From Kofleriaceae bacterium (GTDB taxonomy: Bacteria > Myxococcota_A > Polyangia > Haliangiales > Haliangiaceae): a DNA stretch of 41,798 nt. Positions within the stretch are counted from its first letter, which is position 1. The number at the start of each line of letters is the position of its first letter. Of this stretch, positions 6,414 to 16,307 are shown one piece after another. Under the pieces are notes generated by a model, which saw only the letters and a list, made by a program, of their open reading frames with translations, searched no databases and was not told where the DNA came from. The position numbers and the translations under genes are program-made. The stretch lies in contig JANTGM010000048.1 of assembly GCA_024762925.1 (NCBI GenBank), positions 1 through 41,798 on the forward strand, read 5' to 3'.

Positions 6414-7624
6414 GATCGAGTTACCCCATACTCCTTGAGCATACGACGGGCGACAACCATCTTGTGTACTTCGTCGGGGCCATCGTAAATGCGCGCCCCG
6501 CGTTCGTGAGCATAGTAGTACGCGAGAACCGTATCGCTCGTAATGCCAAGCGCGCCGTGCACTTGGATCGCTCGATCAACCACCGTCATCATGATGTCGG
6601 CCACGTAGAACTTGATCAGCGAGATTTCTTCGCGGGCGGCGTAGAACCCTTCGTTTTGAATCTTCCATGCGGCTTGCAGTACCGTGAGGCGTGCGGCGTT
6701 GATGGATGCTCGGCTCTCAGCGATCCAGCTCTGAATGATCTGTTGGTTGGCCAGCGGGCGCGAGGTGCCTCGAATGCTGCCCAATTCGCGCTCAGCGGCC
6801 CGTGCACACATCATCGAGAGCGCGCGTTCGCAGATTCCCAGCCAACGCATGCAATGGTGAATCCGCCCCGGGCCCAGCCGCTCTTGCGCGATGGCAAAGG
6901 CTGCTCCCTGCGTTCCTAAGAGGTTTTCTTTGGGGACGCGCACATCGCGATACCAAATTTCGCCATGGCTTGCCCACCCCTCACCAGGGTCACCCATAAT
7001 CGGAATGTTGCGAACCAGTTCGTAGCCTGGACTATCTGTGGGCACGATGAGCATGCTCGCTTGGCCGTGCCGCTGGGCCTTTGGGTTCGTAACTGCCATG
7101 ACGATTGCAAAGGCGGCCCCGTCGGCTGCCGTGGTGAACCACTTGTGACCATTTATCACCCACTCATCGCCATCGAGCACAGCTGTGCATGACATACGGG
7201 TTGGATTGGAGCCGGCATTCTCCGGCTCGGTCATCGAAAAGCAGCTGCGAAGATCACCCGCAGCGAGTGGTGCAAGCCATGTTTCCTTCTGCGCCTCGGT
7301 CCCAAACTTGTGCAGAATTTCCATGTTGCCAGCGTCGGGGGCAGGGCACCCAAAGACAAAGTGTCCAAGTGGTGAGTGTCCAAGGGCCTCACTCATCATG
7401 CCGTGCTCGACCAGTGGAAGTCCCATGCCGCCCAGCACTGCTGGCAGGTGCGGAGCCCACAGCCCCATTTCCTTCACGTGGTTGCGAATATCTCTTAGTT
7501 GTGGGAGCGCGGCATTAAACCCGCCGTGCAAGACGGAGAGCTCGATAGGTTGGAGCTTCTCGCGAACGATTGCTTCGACCCTTGGAAGAAACTCTTGGGC
7601 GCGCTTCGGAATGGTAAAGTCCAT
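6410..7624 (-). CDS. Acyl-CoA dehydrogenase-fold enzyme of the ACAD10/11 and LvaC type
   Basis: 404 residues from ATG 7624. N-terminal helical domain, FAD/substrate segment CFSMTEPENAGSNP, and C-terminal helical domain with IQVHGALGITSD. The segment near the C-terminus reads IYDGPDEVHK: an Asp sits where medium-chain dehydrogenases have the catalytic Glu of YEGT. This is typical of the ACAD10/11 branch. A longer frame to 7777 exists but overlaps the upstream gene and lacks conserved sequence; AGGT lies before 7624. The gene starts 4 bp after the histidine phosphatase stop and overlaps the kinase gene by 4 bp, so all three form one operon. Confidence 0.85.
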   Translation of the reverse strand: MDFTIPKRAQEFLPRVEAIVREKLQPIELSVLHGGFNAALPQLRDIRNHVKEMGLWAPHLPAVLGGMGLPLVEHGMMSEALGHSPLGHFVFGCPAPDAGNMEILHKFGTEAQKETWLAPLAAGDLRSCFSMTEPENAGSNPTRMSCTAVLDGDEWVINGHKWFTTAADGAAFAIVMAVTNPKAQRHGQASMLIVPTDSPGYELVRNIPIMGDPGEGWASHGEIWYRDVRVPKENLLGTQGAAFAIAQERLGPGRIHHCMRWLGICERALSMMCARAAERELGSIRGTSRPLANQQIIQSWIAESRASINAARLTVLQAAWKIQNEGFYAAREEISLIKFYVADIMMTVVDRAIQVHGALGITSDTVLAYYYAHERGARIYDGPDEVHKMVVARRMLKEYGVTRS

Positions 7625-7628
7625 GATG

Positions 7629-8309
7629 TTACCTGTATGTGACGTGCTCACGCTCGAGGTGCGCGATGCGGTTAAAAGCAGAAAGGGCGAGGGCATCGTC
7701 TCGAAATCGAAACTCTGTGACAGAAGCATTTGCGATGCTCCAGAGAAGTTCGCAGGCCTTGCTGGCGCCGAGTCCAAGGGCCGACTTCATGGCCATCATC
7801 TTTGGTCCGCCTGACGTGACCAACATGATCGTCTTGCCTTTGGCACCGCCTGCACACTCTGCTGCACAGATGGCGGCAAGGCTACCAACTACGCGGGCCT
7901 CAAACTGTGCGGCGGTTTCCAGGTGTCCCGAATCTAGGGTCCCCCGCATCCAGCCATCACAGATAGACTCGAAAGAGCTTGTTGGACCGGTACCCTTTGG
8001 CTCCGCCTCGTGAAGCTCGGTGCCAGTGTGCATGGTGAAAAGCTCGAAGGCGGGAAACTCCCCCAAGCCTGGGTCCTCGGTTGCATCTGGCATGACAAGC
8101 CCCTTCGCCGTGGCTGCGCGCGAGATGCCCTCTGCGGTTTGCCGATGGCGCTTGGCTGGACCGACGTAGAGTGCGTCAACCTGTCGCTGGCGCTGGGCGA
8201 GCCACTGGCCGAGCCGTTCGCTCTGCTCTTCACCGAGCTCCGAGAGTTGGTCATAGTCAGCCGCTCCATATGAGGCCTGGCCGTGGCGTACCACCAGTAG
8301 TGTGCTCAT
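7629..8309 (-). CDS. Histidine phosphatase superfamily protein with altered second motif
   Basis: 226 residues from ATG 8309, chosen because AGGG lies eight bases upstream; GTG 8318 would add three residues. The phosphohistidine motif RHGQ is at residues 8-11 and the Arg/Glu positions around SELGEEQSERL and EFPAFELF fit the family. The motif that usually reads SHGG or THGG is TSGG (about 165-168), so the second catalytic His is replaced by Ser; this is seen in some branches of the superfamily. It opens the operon with the dehydrogenase- and kinase-type genes, so it may remove phosphate from a pathway intermediate, but that is inference. Not a glycolytic phosphoglycerate mutase by context. Confidence 0.75.
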   Translation of the reverse strand: MSTLLVVRHGQASYGAADYDQLSELGEEQSERLGQWLAQRQRQVDALYVGPAKRHRQTAEGISRAATAKGLVMPDATEDPGLGEFPAFELFTMHTGTELHEAEPKGTGPTSSFESICDGWMRGTLDSGHLETAAQFEARVVGSLAAICAAECAGGAKGKTIMLVTSGGPKMMAMKSALGLGASKACELLWSIANASVTEFRFRDDALALSAFNRIAHLEREHVTYR

Positions 8310-8327
8310 CGCCTGCACCCTACCGCA

Positions 8328-8357
8328 TTGCCGCCGCCCCCGCTGGCGAGCGATAAA
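8328..8357 (+). promoter_or_regulatory. Possible promoter of the aspartate kinase gene
   Basis: TTGCCG (8328-8333), 18-bp spacer, GATAAA (8352-8357). Both boxes are only partial matches. It lies in the divergent region between the histidine phosphatase and aspartate kinase genes. Confidence 0.25.
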
Positions 8358-8422
8358 TTCGGCGAAGATGCGAAATATCGGCAGCGAAGTGCGCGTTCCA
8401 GATATAGGGTACGGCGAACGAA

Positions 8423-9604
8423 ATGAGCCAGAGCAGCATCACCGACAAACCTATTGTGGTTCAGAAGTATGGAGGTTCTTCGGTGGCCGACAGCGAGCAC
8501 TTGTTGAAGGTTGCCAAGCGCATCGTCAAGACTCGTGAATCGGGCAAACATGTGGTTGTTGTGGTCTCAGCCATGGCCAAAGCCACAGACGACTTGCTTG
8601 CCCGTGCTCGTGAGGTTGCCAACGCGCCATCGCGACGCGAGCTAGATATGTTGCTCAGCTGTGGCGAGCGCGCATCGATGGCGCTACTTGCCATGGCGGT
8701 GCATGAGCTTGGGCATGAAGCGGTGTCGCTCACTGGGTCGCAATCAGGCATCATGACCAACGATCGTCACTCAGGTGCTCGCATCATTGAAGTTCGGCCG
8801 CTTCGAGTTGAGGACGAACTCGCTCGCGACAAGATTGTTATCGTTGCGGGCTTTCAAGGGGTATCTTACAAGCGCGAGATAACGACCTTAGGGCGCGGTG
8901 GCTCTGACACGACCGCTGTAGCACTGGCTGCTGCACTGGGAGCTGAGTATTGTGAGATTTGTTCTGATGTCGATGGCATCTACAGTGCCGACCCGCGCAT
9001 CGTCGACGGAGCCGAGCTGCTCGAGGCAATTCGCTGTGATGAGATGCTGGAGCTAGCAGCCCACGGTGCCAAGGTGCTTCACCCCGGTTGCGTTGAGATT
9101 GCAAGACGATCGGACGTGCGTCTTTATGCTCGAGCCACGGCTCGCAGTGGCGGTGGCACTCGAGTGGATTCCATTGGTGACCCAGAGCGGACGTCGCCAA
9201 GTGGCGTCACGGCAATGCGTGGCCTCGTCTGTTTGCGAAGCGAGTCGGCTGACGCTTTGCTCAGACTCGCCGAGGCCGAGAGCATTGCCGTTTTGCACTT
9301 CTCCTCGGAAGGAGACAGTGGGGCTCTCTGGTTCTCGCTCGCGAATCAGCACGACTGGCCCGCTGTCCGTGGACGTGTACTGGCACTCGGGAATGTCACC
9401 ATCCAAGAAGGCCTCGGAGCAGTCTCCATCGTCGGCGAGGGCTTTGGACAGAGCGCCTCTAACCTCATGGCAATTCGAACGATTGCCCGCGACACGGGGA
9501 AAACGCTACTTGGAACTAGTACTTCTCCACTTCGGGCGACGATCTACTGTGAAGAGGACACGGCAGACCTCTTGCTTCCTCTTCTGCACGAAGCGCTGTC
9601 TTAG
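8423..9604 (+). CDS. lysC: Aspartate kinase
   Basis: 393 residues. It phosphorylates aspartate, the first step towards lysine, threonine, methionine and diaminopimelate. The N-terminal amino-acid-kinase domain has KYGGSSV (15-21), VVSAM, SCGERAS, GFQG and the nucleotide segment [30 protein letters not shown] follows. The C-terminal 110 residues hold the ACT region that mediates feedback control, with the characteristic [10 protein letters not shown]-like turn in place of the common VGxGM. It is monofunctional: no homoserine dehydrogenase domain follows. Monocistronic by position. The Shine-Dalgarno is poor. Confidence 0.93.
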   Translation: MSQSSITDKPIVVQKYGGSSVADSEHLLKVAKRIVKTRESGKHVVVVVSAMAKATDDLLARAREVANAPSRRELDMLLSCGERASMALLAMAVHELGHEAVSLTGSQSGIMTNDRHSGARIIEVRPLRVEDELARDKIVIVAGFQGVSYKREITTLGRGGSDTTAVALAAALGAEYCEICSDVDGIYSADPRIVDGAELLEAIRCDEMLELAAHGAKVLHPGCVEIARRSDVRLYARATARSGGGTRVDSIGDPERTSPSGVTAMRGLVCLRSESADALLRLAEAESIAVLHFSSEGDSGALWFSLANQHDWPAVRGRVLALGNVTIQEGLGAVSIVGEGFGQSASNLMAIRTIARDTGKTLLGTSTSPLRATIYCEEDTADLLLPLLHEALS

Positions 9605-9672
9605 GCTCTTGGGCCCCAAAGTGGGCAAAAGGACGATGCGGAATTTGGGCCGAGCTGGCGTATACTCACGTC

Positions 9673-10284
<612 letters not shown>

Positions 10285-10310
10285 GAAAATCTCTCAGTCT
10301 CTGACGCGGC

Positions 10311-12266
10311 CTATTCAGCATTGACGACTGCCAAGACTTGGTCGCCGGCAACCTGATCGCCAGCAACAGCGTCTAAGCCTTGTACAACACCACTTCGGTC
10401 GGCTTGGATCCGGTGTTCCATCTTCATCGCTTCGAGGATGAGTAGGGTGTCGCCCTCAGCGACGATCACGCCGTTCTCGACAAGGACTTGCACCACTCGA
10501 CCAGGCATGGGAGCGATACAGCTGCCTTCCACCCGCATCGCGTCTCGTTTAGGAAAGCGCGGTTTGGTTGCAAAATCAAAGCTTCTTCCATCTGCCTGGA
10601 CCAAGCTTCGCTCGCCGCGCAAACAGACCCTATACCTTTGTCGATGCCCATCAATCTGGATCGCGCAGGTTCCCGTTGCGCTACCCTCGGTGAGCCGTAC
10701 CCTGTGCACTTCGCCCTCATCGACCCGCATCGTTAGCGAGCCATCGCTGGCAGCGCGATAGTGCACCGTTGCCTCTCTCTCGTCCCAACGAAACGTCTCA
10801 CTCGCATCTCGCCAGCGACTGTTGCGGTAGCCAGGCCGTATGCTCGACAAGACCGTGCGTTGCTCCGTCCGCTGTTGGTACCTCGCATATCCGGCCACAA
10901 CTAGCGCACGGTTGGTTAGGTTCTCGGAGGCTGGCTGCTTCTCAAGGCTGGTCGCGTGTGTCGATAGGAAGTTGGTGTCGATCGCTGCTGCGACAAATTC
11001 TGAATGGCCAAGCACTCTCAGCAAGAACTCGCGGTTGGTGATCGTGCCCAGGGCAGACATCCGAGTCAGGCTGCGCTTCATCCGTTGAAGCGCTTGGCTG
11101 CGATCACAGCCATGGGTAATGACTTTGGCGAGCATGGGGTCGTAGTGGATGCTGATCTCAGAGCCACTTTCGACACCGCTGTCGACCCGCAAGCCTGCGG
11201 CTGGTTCGACATGAAAGTCGAGTATTCGGCCACTACAAGGCAAGAATCCGTTGTCGCAGTCTTCGGCGTAGAGCCGACACTCGATCGCTGCACCAACCTG
11301 GTGGACGTCCTCTTGCGAAATCTCGAGGGCCGCACCTTGCGCGACGAGGATCTGCTGGCGTACCAGGTCAATGCCCGTCACGCATTCGGTGACCGGGTGC
11401 TCAACCTGCAGACGCGTGTTTACCTCGAGGAAATAGAACTCGCCATCTGGGGCCACGATGAATTCTACGGTGCCAGCATTGCTATACCCTGCTGCCTTGC
11501 CTACCGCCACCGCCGCGTTCGCGATTGCGTCACGCAGGCCGATCGGGAGGTTCGGTGCGGGCGATTCTTCGATGATCTTCTGATGGCGTCGCTGAATAGA
11601 GCATTCGCGTTCAAAAAGATGCAGCAAGGTGCCGTGCGAATCTCCGAGGATCTGGATTTCGATGTGCCTTGGTGATTCAACGAATCTCTCGATGAGAATC
11701 GTGTCATCGCCAAAGCACGTTTGAGCGATGCGTTTGGCAGACTCCAAGGCTGGTGCCAATTCGTCGTGACTTCGAACGACGTGCATGCCCTTGCCGCCAC
11801 CACCGGCGCTCGCCTTGAGCAAAACAGGGTAGACAATATCGTTGGGAGCTTCCAAGTCGAAGCTCGGCACCACAGGCACCCCTGCTTTGGAGACGACTTC
11901 TTTCGATGCCTGTTTCGAGCCGAGCAGGGCGATGGCCTCCGGTGAGGGCCCGATGAATATGAGCCCCGCATCGGCGACGGCCTGGGCGAAATCGGCGTTC
12001 TCGGCCAAAAATCCGTAGCCCGGATGAATCGCTTCCGCGCCACAGCGTTGCGCAGCCGCAATAATGGCGTCACCTCGGAGATAGGATTCGGGGCTTGGCG
12101 CAGGACCCAGTCGCACAGCTTCATCCGCCTCGCTCACAAAGCTCGCGCTCTCGTCGGCGTCGGAGAACACCGCAACGCTGCCGATTCCCATTTCGTGACA
12201 GGTTCGAATCACACGCGAGGCAACCTCTCCGCGATTGGCAATAAGAATTTTACTGAAGGTCCGCAT
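10311..12266 (-). CDS. Acyl-CoA carboxylase alpha subunit (biotin carboxylase + BCCP), probably methylcrotonyl-CoA carboxylase
   Basis: 651 residues. The biotin carboxylase part (1-450) has the ATP-grasp loop KASAGGGGKGMHVV, the RECSIQRRHQK segment and the EVNTRLQVEHPVTE motif. A linker region follows, then the biotinyl domain with EAMKMEH; Lys615 is the biotin site. It makes carboxybiotin and hands the carboxyl to the beta subunit encoded just upstream (14-bp gap, AGGAG eight bases before the ATG). The beta-subunit partner and the acyl-CoA dehydrogenase in the same cluster suggest leucine degradation (LiuD/MccA), but acetyl- or propionyl-CoA specificity cannot be excluded. The C-terminal strand contains a VAGDQ duplication. 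Confidence 0.88.
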   Translation of the reverse strand: MRTFSKILIANRGEVASRVIRTCHEMGIGSVAVFSDADESASFVSEADEAVRLGPAPSPESYLRGDAIIAAAQRCGAEAIHPGYGFLAENADFAQAVADAGLIFIGPSPEAIALLGSKQASKEVVSKAGVPVVPSFDLEAPNDIVYPVLLKASAGGGGKGMHVVRSHDELAPALESAKRIAQTCFGDDTILIERFVESPRHIEIQILGDSHGTLLHLFERECSIQRRHQKIIEESPAPNLPIGLRDAIANAAVAVGKAAGYSNAGTVEFIVAPDGEFYFLEVNTRLQVEHPVTECVTGIDLVRQQILVAQGAALEISQEDVHQVGAAIECRLYAEDCDNGFLPCSGRILDFHVEPAAGLRVDSGVESGSEISIHYDPMLAKVITHGCDRSQALQRMKRSLTRMSALGTITNREFLLRVLGHSEFVAAAIDTNFLSTHATSLEKQPASENLTNRALVVAGYARYQQRTEQRTVLSSIRPGYRNSRWRDASETFRWDEREATVHYRAASDGSLTMRVDEGEVHRVRLTEGSATGTCAIQIDGHRQRYRVCLRGERSLVQADGRSFDFATKPRFPKRDAMRVEGSCIAPMPGRVVQVLVENGVIVAEGDTLLILEAMKMEHRIQADRSGVVQGLDAVAGDQVAGDQVLAVVNAE

Positions 12267-12280
12267 GAAACCGCTCCTGC

Positions 12281-13903
12281 CTAGTGACGGAATACACCCC
12301 AGGTTTGGGTGCCCGCGACGTCGGCGCTATAGGCTGCCGAGAGGGATATCGCAACAACACTTCGTGTGTCCCGAGGGTCGATCATTCCATCATCCCAAAC
12401 TCTGGCGCTGGCAAACAGGGGGTCGCTCTCCTTGCCAATTTGCCCCTCAATCATGATCTTGCCGACTGAGATGCGCTGTTCATCGACTTCGATTCCTTTC
12501 TTCGCTGCGCTTTGACGCTGAATGATCTCCAGTACGCCCCCAAGTTGTTGACCGCCCATTACAGCGATGCGGTGATTGGGCCAGGTGTAGAGAAAACGAG
12601 GCTGATAGGAGCGTCCGCACATCGCGTAGTTGCCTGCTCCATAGCTCGCCCCAGTCATAATGGTGATGGCTGGAACGGTGGAGTTTGACACCGCGTTAAT
12701 GAGCTTCGCACCGTTCTTGATGATCCCGCCCTGCTCGTATTCCTTGCCAACCATGAAACCAGTAATATTCTGAAGGAAGAGCAGGGGCGTGTTGCTCTGG
12801 TTGCAGAGCTGAATGAACTGAGCGCCCTTGTTTGCAGACTCGCTAAAGAGGATGCCGTTGTTTGCCAGAATGCCCACAGGAAAGCCATGCACGTGGGCCC
12901 AGCCGCAGACCAGGGTCGAACCGTAGAGTGGTTTGAATTCGGAGAAGCGCGAGCCATCGGTGATGCGAGCTATCACCTGCCGAGAGTCGAAAGGCTCTTT
13001 GAGATCGGCCGATGCGACTCCAATGAGTTCCTCCGGAGAGTAGTACGGTTCCTCGACGACTCGGTCGGTCAGGCGACCTGCCTTCTGCCAATCTAGGTGC
13101 GAGACGATTTCTCTACCGAGGCGAATCGCATCGAGCTCGTCTTCTGCGAGGTAGTCAGCAACACCGCTCATGGTGGCGTGCATTTGAGCGCCACCGAGTT
13201 CTTCGTGAGCGCTCTCTTCGCCTGTCGCCATCTTCACCAGTGGAGGGCCAGCTAGATAGACCTGTGCCTGCTCTTTCACCATGACGACGTAGTCGCTCAT
13301 GCCCGGGATGTATGCGCCACCTGCTGTTGAACTGCCAAAGACGAGGCAGATCGTTGGGCGTCGCTGAGCCGATGCACGCGTGAGGTCGCGAAAGGCTGCT
13401 CCACCACGCACGAAGATCTTGCTTTGATTCGGCAAGTCAGCTCCGGCCGATTCGGTAAGGTGAATGCTCGGCAGCCGATTCTGCTCTGCAATCTCCGATA
13501 GCCGTGCGCTCTTGGTGACACCATACTCGCTAACGGCACCACCCTTGATTGTGGAGTCGTTAGCAGAGACTAGACACTCGACTCCAGATACGACTCCAAT
13601 GCCACCAATGATGGACGAGCCCGGTGAGTGTCCCGCAATATTGTAGCCCGCTATCGGGCACAATTCGAGAAAATGCGAGTCCTGGTCAAGCAACAGTTCC
13701 ACGCGTTCGCGTGGCAAAAGCTTGCCCTTCTTCAGGTGCCTCTCAGTATATTTCTCACCGCCGCCTGCGCGTGCCTTGGCAAGCACCTCGTCATACTTGT
13801 CGAGCGTTGCTTGGTTTGCTTCCGCGTTTTTCTTGTATTGCTCGTCAACTCGAAGCTTATCCTCGAGACGGGGGTATGCCTGGCTAAGCGTCGTCGCGTG
13901 CAT
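12281..13903 (-). CDS. Acyl-CoA carboxylase beta subunit (carboxyltransferase), probably methylcrotonyl-CoA carboxylase
   Basis: 540 residues. The N-terminal half has [13 protein letters not shown] and [23 protein letters not shown]-type crotonase-like strands. LPNQ and [11 protein letters not shown] build the oxyanion region, and the C-terminal half has [25 protein letters not shown] and [14 protein letters not shown]. The FMVG and [11 protein letters not shown] pattern is typical of 3-methylcrotonyl-CoA and geranyl-CoA carboxylases rather than propionyl-CoA carboxylases. ATG 13903 was chosen; a GTG at 13927 adds eight residues and neither has a clear Shine-Dalgarno. The alpha subunit follows at once. 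Confidence 0.88.
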   Translation of the reverse strand: MHATTLSQAYPRLEDKLRVDEQYKKNAEANQATLDKYDEVLAKARAGGGEKYTERHLKKGKLLPRERVELLLDQDSHFLELCPIAGYNIAGHSPGSSIIGGIGVVSGVECLVSANDSTIKGGAVSEYGVTKSARLSEIAEQNRLPSIHLTESAGADLPNQSKIFVRGGAAFRDLTRASAQRRPTICLVFGSSTAGGAYIPGMSDYVVMVKEQAQVYLAGPPLVKMATGEESAHEELGGAQMHATMSGVADYLAEDELDAIRLGREIVSHLDWQKAGRLTDRVVEEPYYSPEELIGVASADLKEPFDSRQVIARITDGSRFSEFKPLYGSTLVCGWAHVHGFPVGILANNGILFSESANKGAQFIQLCNQSNTPLLFLQNITGFMVGKEYEQGGIIKNGAKLINAVSNSTVPAITIMTGASYGAGNYAMCGRSYQPRFLYTWPNHRIAVMGGQQLGGVLEIIQRQSAAKKGIEVDEQRISVGKIMIEGQIGKESDPLFASARVWDDGMIDPRDTRSVVAISLSAAYSADVAGTQTWGVFRH

Positions 13904-13973
13904 TGCCCGACATGGTTGCGAGCCCACGTCGTGCTGTCAAGTCGCGGTAGCTCGCCCTGGTGCGTCTAGCCAG

Positions 13974-15401
13974 TTAGCCGGCCAGCGCTTGCTCGCCATT
14001 GTCTTGCGCTTCGCGTTGTTTGCGCGCCTGGTTTATGAGGTCGAGCGCTGCAATTCGGTAGGCCTCGGCAAGCGTTGGGAAGTTGAAGATGTTCTCGATG
14101 AATGCATCCACGGACCAACCCGAGATGAGAGCGATTTGCGCGACGTGAACCAGTTCACATGCGCCCTTGCCGACAATATGAGCACCGAGAAGCTTCTCGC
14201 CGTGCTCGTCAGCTACAAGTTTGAGCAGGCCATCGCTCCCACCGGAAATCTGGCCGCGGGCGACCTCGGAAAATGATGCTCGCCCAACGGTACAGCCACC
14301 AAATTTCTCTCGAGCCTCAGCTTCGGTAATCCCAATGCTCGACATCTCGGGAATCGTGTAGATGCCAATCGGAATGTAGCTGGCGCCTTGACCAAGAGGT
14401 AGGCCGAGAGCATGAAAGACGGCGCGCCGGCCCTGCTCCATGGATGTCGAGGCCAGTGCTGGATGTCCAATGACATCGCCAACGGCATAAATGTGTGGAA
14501 CCGAGCTTTGACAGTGCTTGTTTACCACGATGTGACCACGCTTTGATTGTTCTACGCCCGCACCAGCAAGACCTAGGCCCTCGACGTTCGCGAGTCTTCC
14601 GAGGGCGCATAGGAGTTTTTCGGAGCGAATCTCTTCGCCGCTCTTGAGCTTGGTGACGACCGAACTCTCACCATCCCAATAGCATTCCACTATGTTGCGT
14701 TGTGACAAGTAGCTGCCACCTGCAGCTTCAAAATCGTCGACGAACGTAGCGCTGAGTTCGGGGTCCATGAAGGACACCGGTGCTTTGCCGGCATCAATGA
14801 TGGTCACCTCGGTGCCCAGTGCGGCAAATATCGATGCGTACTCGGACGCAATAACGCCTGCCCCAAGGACGGTTAGCGACTTGGGTAGGTAGATCATCGA
14901 GAGAATCGAATCGCTGTCGAGAAGATGTTCGTGGTCGATGGGGATTTCTGGAGGTTGACGAGGTCTCGAACCAGTCGCGACGATGATTGTGTCTGCGGTG
15001 ATCGCGAGGGCAGGCCCCCGAACTTGTTTGACGCTCAGCTCGGTTGCCGAGAGAAAACTGGCTCGGCCAGTGATGATTTCGACCTCGTTGCGCTTGAGCT
15101 GATCACTCATAAAAGATGCATGACTGTTGGTCACTTCGTCGAGTCTTGCCATCAGTGTTGCGACCTCAACGTGCGGATCCATCTTGATGGTCATTACATC
15201 GCGAAAGCCTCGAACCGACGCTAGCTGCAGGGCGGTTTCACGCAGGGTCTTGCTGGGAATCGTGCCCCGGTGCACGCACGCTCCGCCCACGAGCCTCTCT
15301 CGCTCGATCAGTGCGACAGAGCAGCCATTCTTTGCCGCTGCAATGGCCGCCTTTTGCCCAGCCGGGCCACTGCCGATGACCGCAACGTCGTATTTCTTCA
15401 T
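13974..15401 (-). CDS. sthA: Soluble pyridine nucleotide transhydrogenase
   Basis: 475 residues, an FAD flavoprotein of the class I disulfide reductase fold. Two Rossmann motifs are visible: VIGSGPAGQKAA (8-19) and LGAGVIASEYA (about 180). The redox segment reads GGACVHRGTIPSKTLRE: the second cysteine of the CxxxxC pair of dihydrolipoamide dehydrogenase is missing, as in SthA. IYAVGDVIG marks the FAD site and the dimer domain ends with FNFPTLAEAYRIAALD. It moves reducing equivalents between NADPH and NADH in the cytoplasm. The start ATG overlaps the HDOD gene's TGA. In this cluster it may balance the NADH produced by acyl-CoA oxidation. Confidence 0.9.
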   Translation of the reverse strand: MKKYDVAVIGSGPAGQKAAIAAAKNGCSVALIERERLVGGACVHRGTIPSKTLRETALQLASVRGFRDVMTIKMDPHVEVATLMARLDEVTNSHASFMSDQLKRNEVEIITGRASFLSATELSVKQVRGPALAITADTIIVATGSRPRQPPEIPIDHEHLLDSDSILSMIYLPKSLTVLGAGVIASEYASIFAALGTEVTIIDAGKAPVSFMDPELSATFVDDFEAAGGSYLSQRNIVECYWDGESSVVTKLKSGEEIRSEKLLCALGRLANVEGLGLAGAGVEQSKRGHIVVNKHCQSSVPHIYAVGDVIGHPALASTSMEQGRRAVFHALGLPLGQGASYIPIGIYTIPEMSSIGITEAEAREKFGGCTVGRASFSEVARGQISGGSDGLLKLVADEHGEKLLGAHIVGKGACELVHVAQIALISGWSVDAFIENIFNFPTLAEAYRIAALDLINQARKQREAQDNGEQALAG

Positions 15402-16237
15402 GATGCAACCGCCATTTGAATGCGTTCCTGATTCGCGATGATTTCCTCAAGATGGTCTGGATACATGCTCAGCTCGTCAAGGACCGGCAGATCGGCAACG
15501 TGCTCAAATCCGTTTCCCTCTAGCAGCGCGCTGGCCAGCGCGTGAGACAAGTTGACGACGGCCGCCAGGTGTCTATGCTGCTCAGCATCCTCATAGGCAT
15601 CACTGTGCCGAATTACCTCCGCAACTTGGCTGGGCAAGTGCCAGGTATCCGTAGCTAGGAGCCCAACGTCGACATGGAGAGCAGATAAGAGTTCTTCTAC
15701 CTCTTCGGTCGTTGGCTTCTCGTCCGTCTTGCCCCGAACCTCCGTTACGGCTTTTAGCACCAGGGGCATGCCGATGCGGTGCAGGAGGCCACAAAGGTAG
15801 GCCGCTTCGACATTGCGTCGCTGTTGCCTGGCGATTTCCTTGGCGAAGATTGCCGACGCGAGGGAGTGGGTCCACAGGCTTGAGGAAATTTCTGCGAAGG
15901 CCTTCTTTGGGAAGACGCTGCCCCGCACACAAATTGTCACCGCGAGTTCGGCGATCGTTTGCATGCCAAGCCGCGTAATGGCCTGTTGGAGAGAGACGAT
16001 GGCGCGACTGCCGGCGTAGGCCGGGGAGTTCGCAATCCGCAGCAAGTTCGTGGCGAGCGATTGATCCTTGCAAATAAGATCTGCCAGCGAAGCACTCGTC
16101 GACTTGTCATCCTGCGCCATCGACAGCGCCTGGGTGGCGACGTGCGGAAGGTTCGGCATTTCGAAGTCCTTGGAGTAGAGCTGATCCGTTACTTCCTCTT
16201 TGAGTGATCCGGGCATTGGCCCTGAGAAATCGGACAA
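15398..16237 (-). CDS. HDOD-domain protein
   Basis: 279 residues with one HDOD domain (about 20-225): MPNLPHVATQALSMAQDD, ICKDQSLATNLLRIANSPAYAG, SLQQAITRLGMQTIAELAV and AAYLCGLLHRIGMPLVL. The metal-binding HD pair of true HD phosphohydrolases is absent (LLHRIG rather than HDIG), as usual in the family. HDOD proteins act in signalling in many deltaproteobacteria, often with c-di-GMP or kinase domains; here the domain stands alone. It overlaps sthA by 4 bp and starts 70 bp after the acyl-CoA dehydrogenase gene. The link to metabolism is unknown. Confidence 0.85.
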   Translation of the reverse strand: MSDFSGPMPGSLKEEVTDQLYSKDFEMPNLPHVATQALSMAQDDKSTSASLADLICKDQSLATNLLRIANSPAYAGSRAIVSLQQAITRLGMQTIAELAVTICVRGSVFPKKAFAEISSSLWTHSLASAIFAKEIARQQRRNVEAAYLCGLLHRIGMPLVLKAVTEVRGKTDEKPTTEEVEELLSALHVDVGLLATDTWHLPSQVAEVIRHSDAYEDAEQHRHLAAVVNLSHALASALLEGNGFEHVADLPVLDELSMYPDHLEEIIANQERIQMAVAS

Positions 16238-16307
16238 CTGAGAGAACTCCTGAAGGGGCTGCCAGAATCAGCCTTCAAGAGGTCTGTAGTATCAGTTGCT
16301 TACAACG

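Noticed and set aside
7625-7777. N-terminal extension of the ACAD-like gene
   Set aside because: It overlaps the histidine phosphatase gene and does not match the family; the ATG at 7624 follows the upstream stop directly.
9605-9672. Terminator after the aspartate kinase gene at TTGGGCCCCAA
   Set aside because: It is a palindrome with no loop and no T tract.
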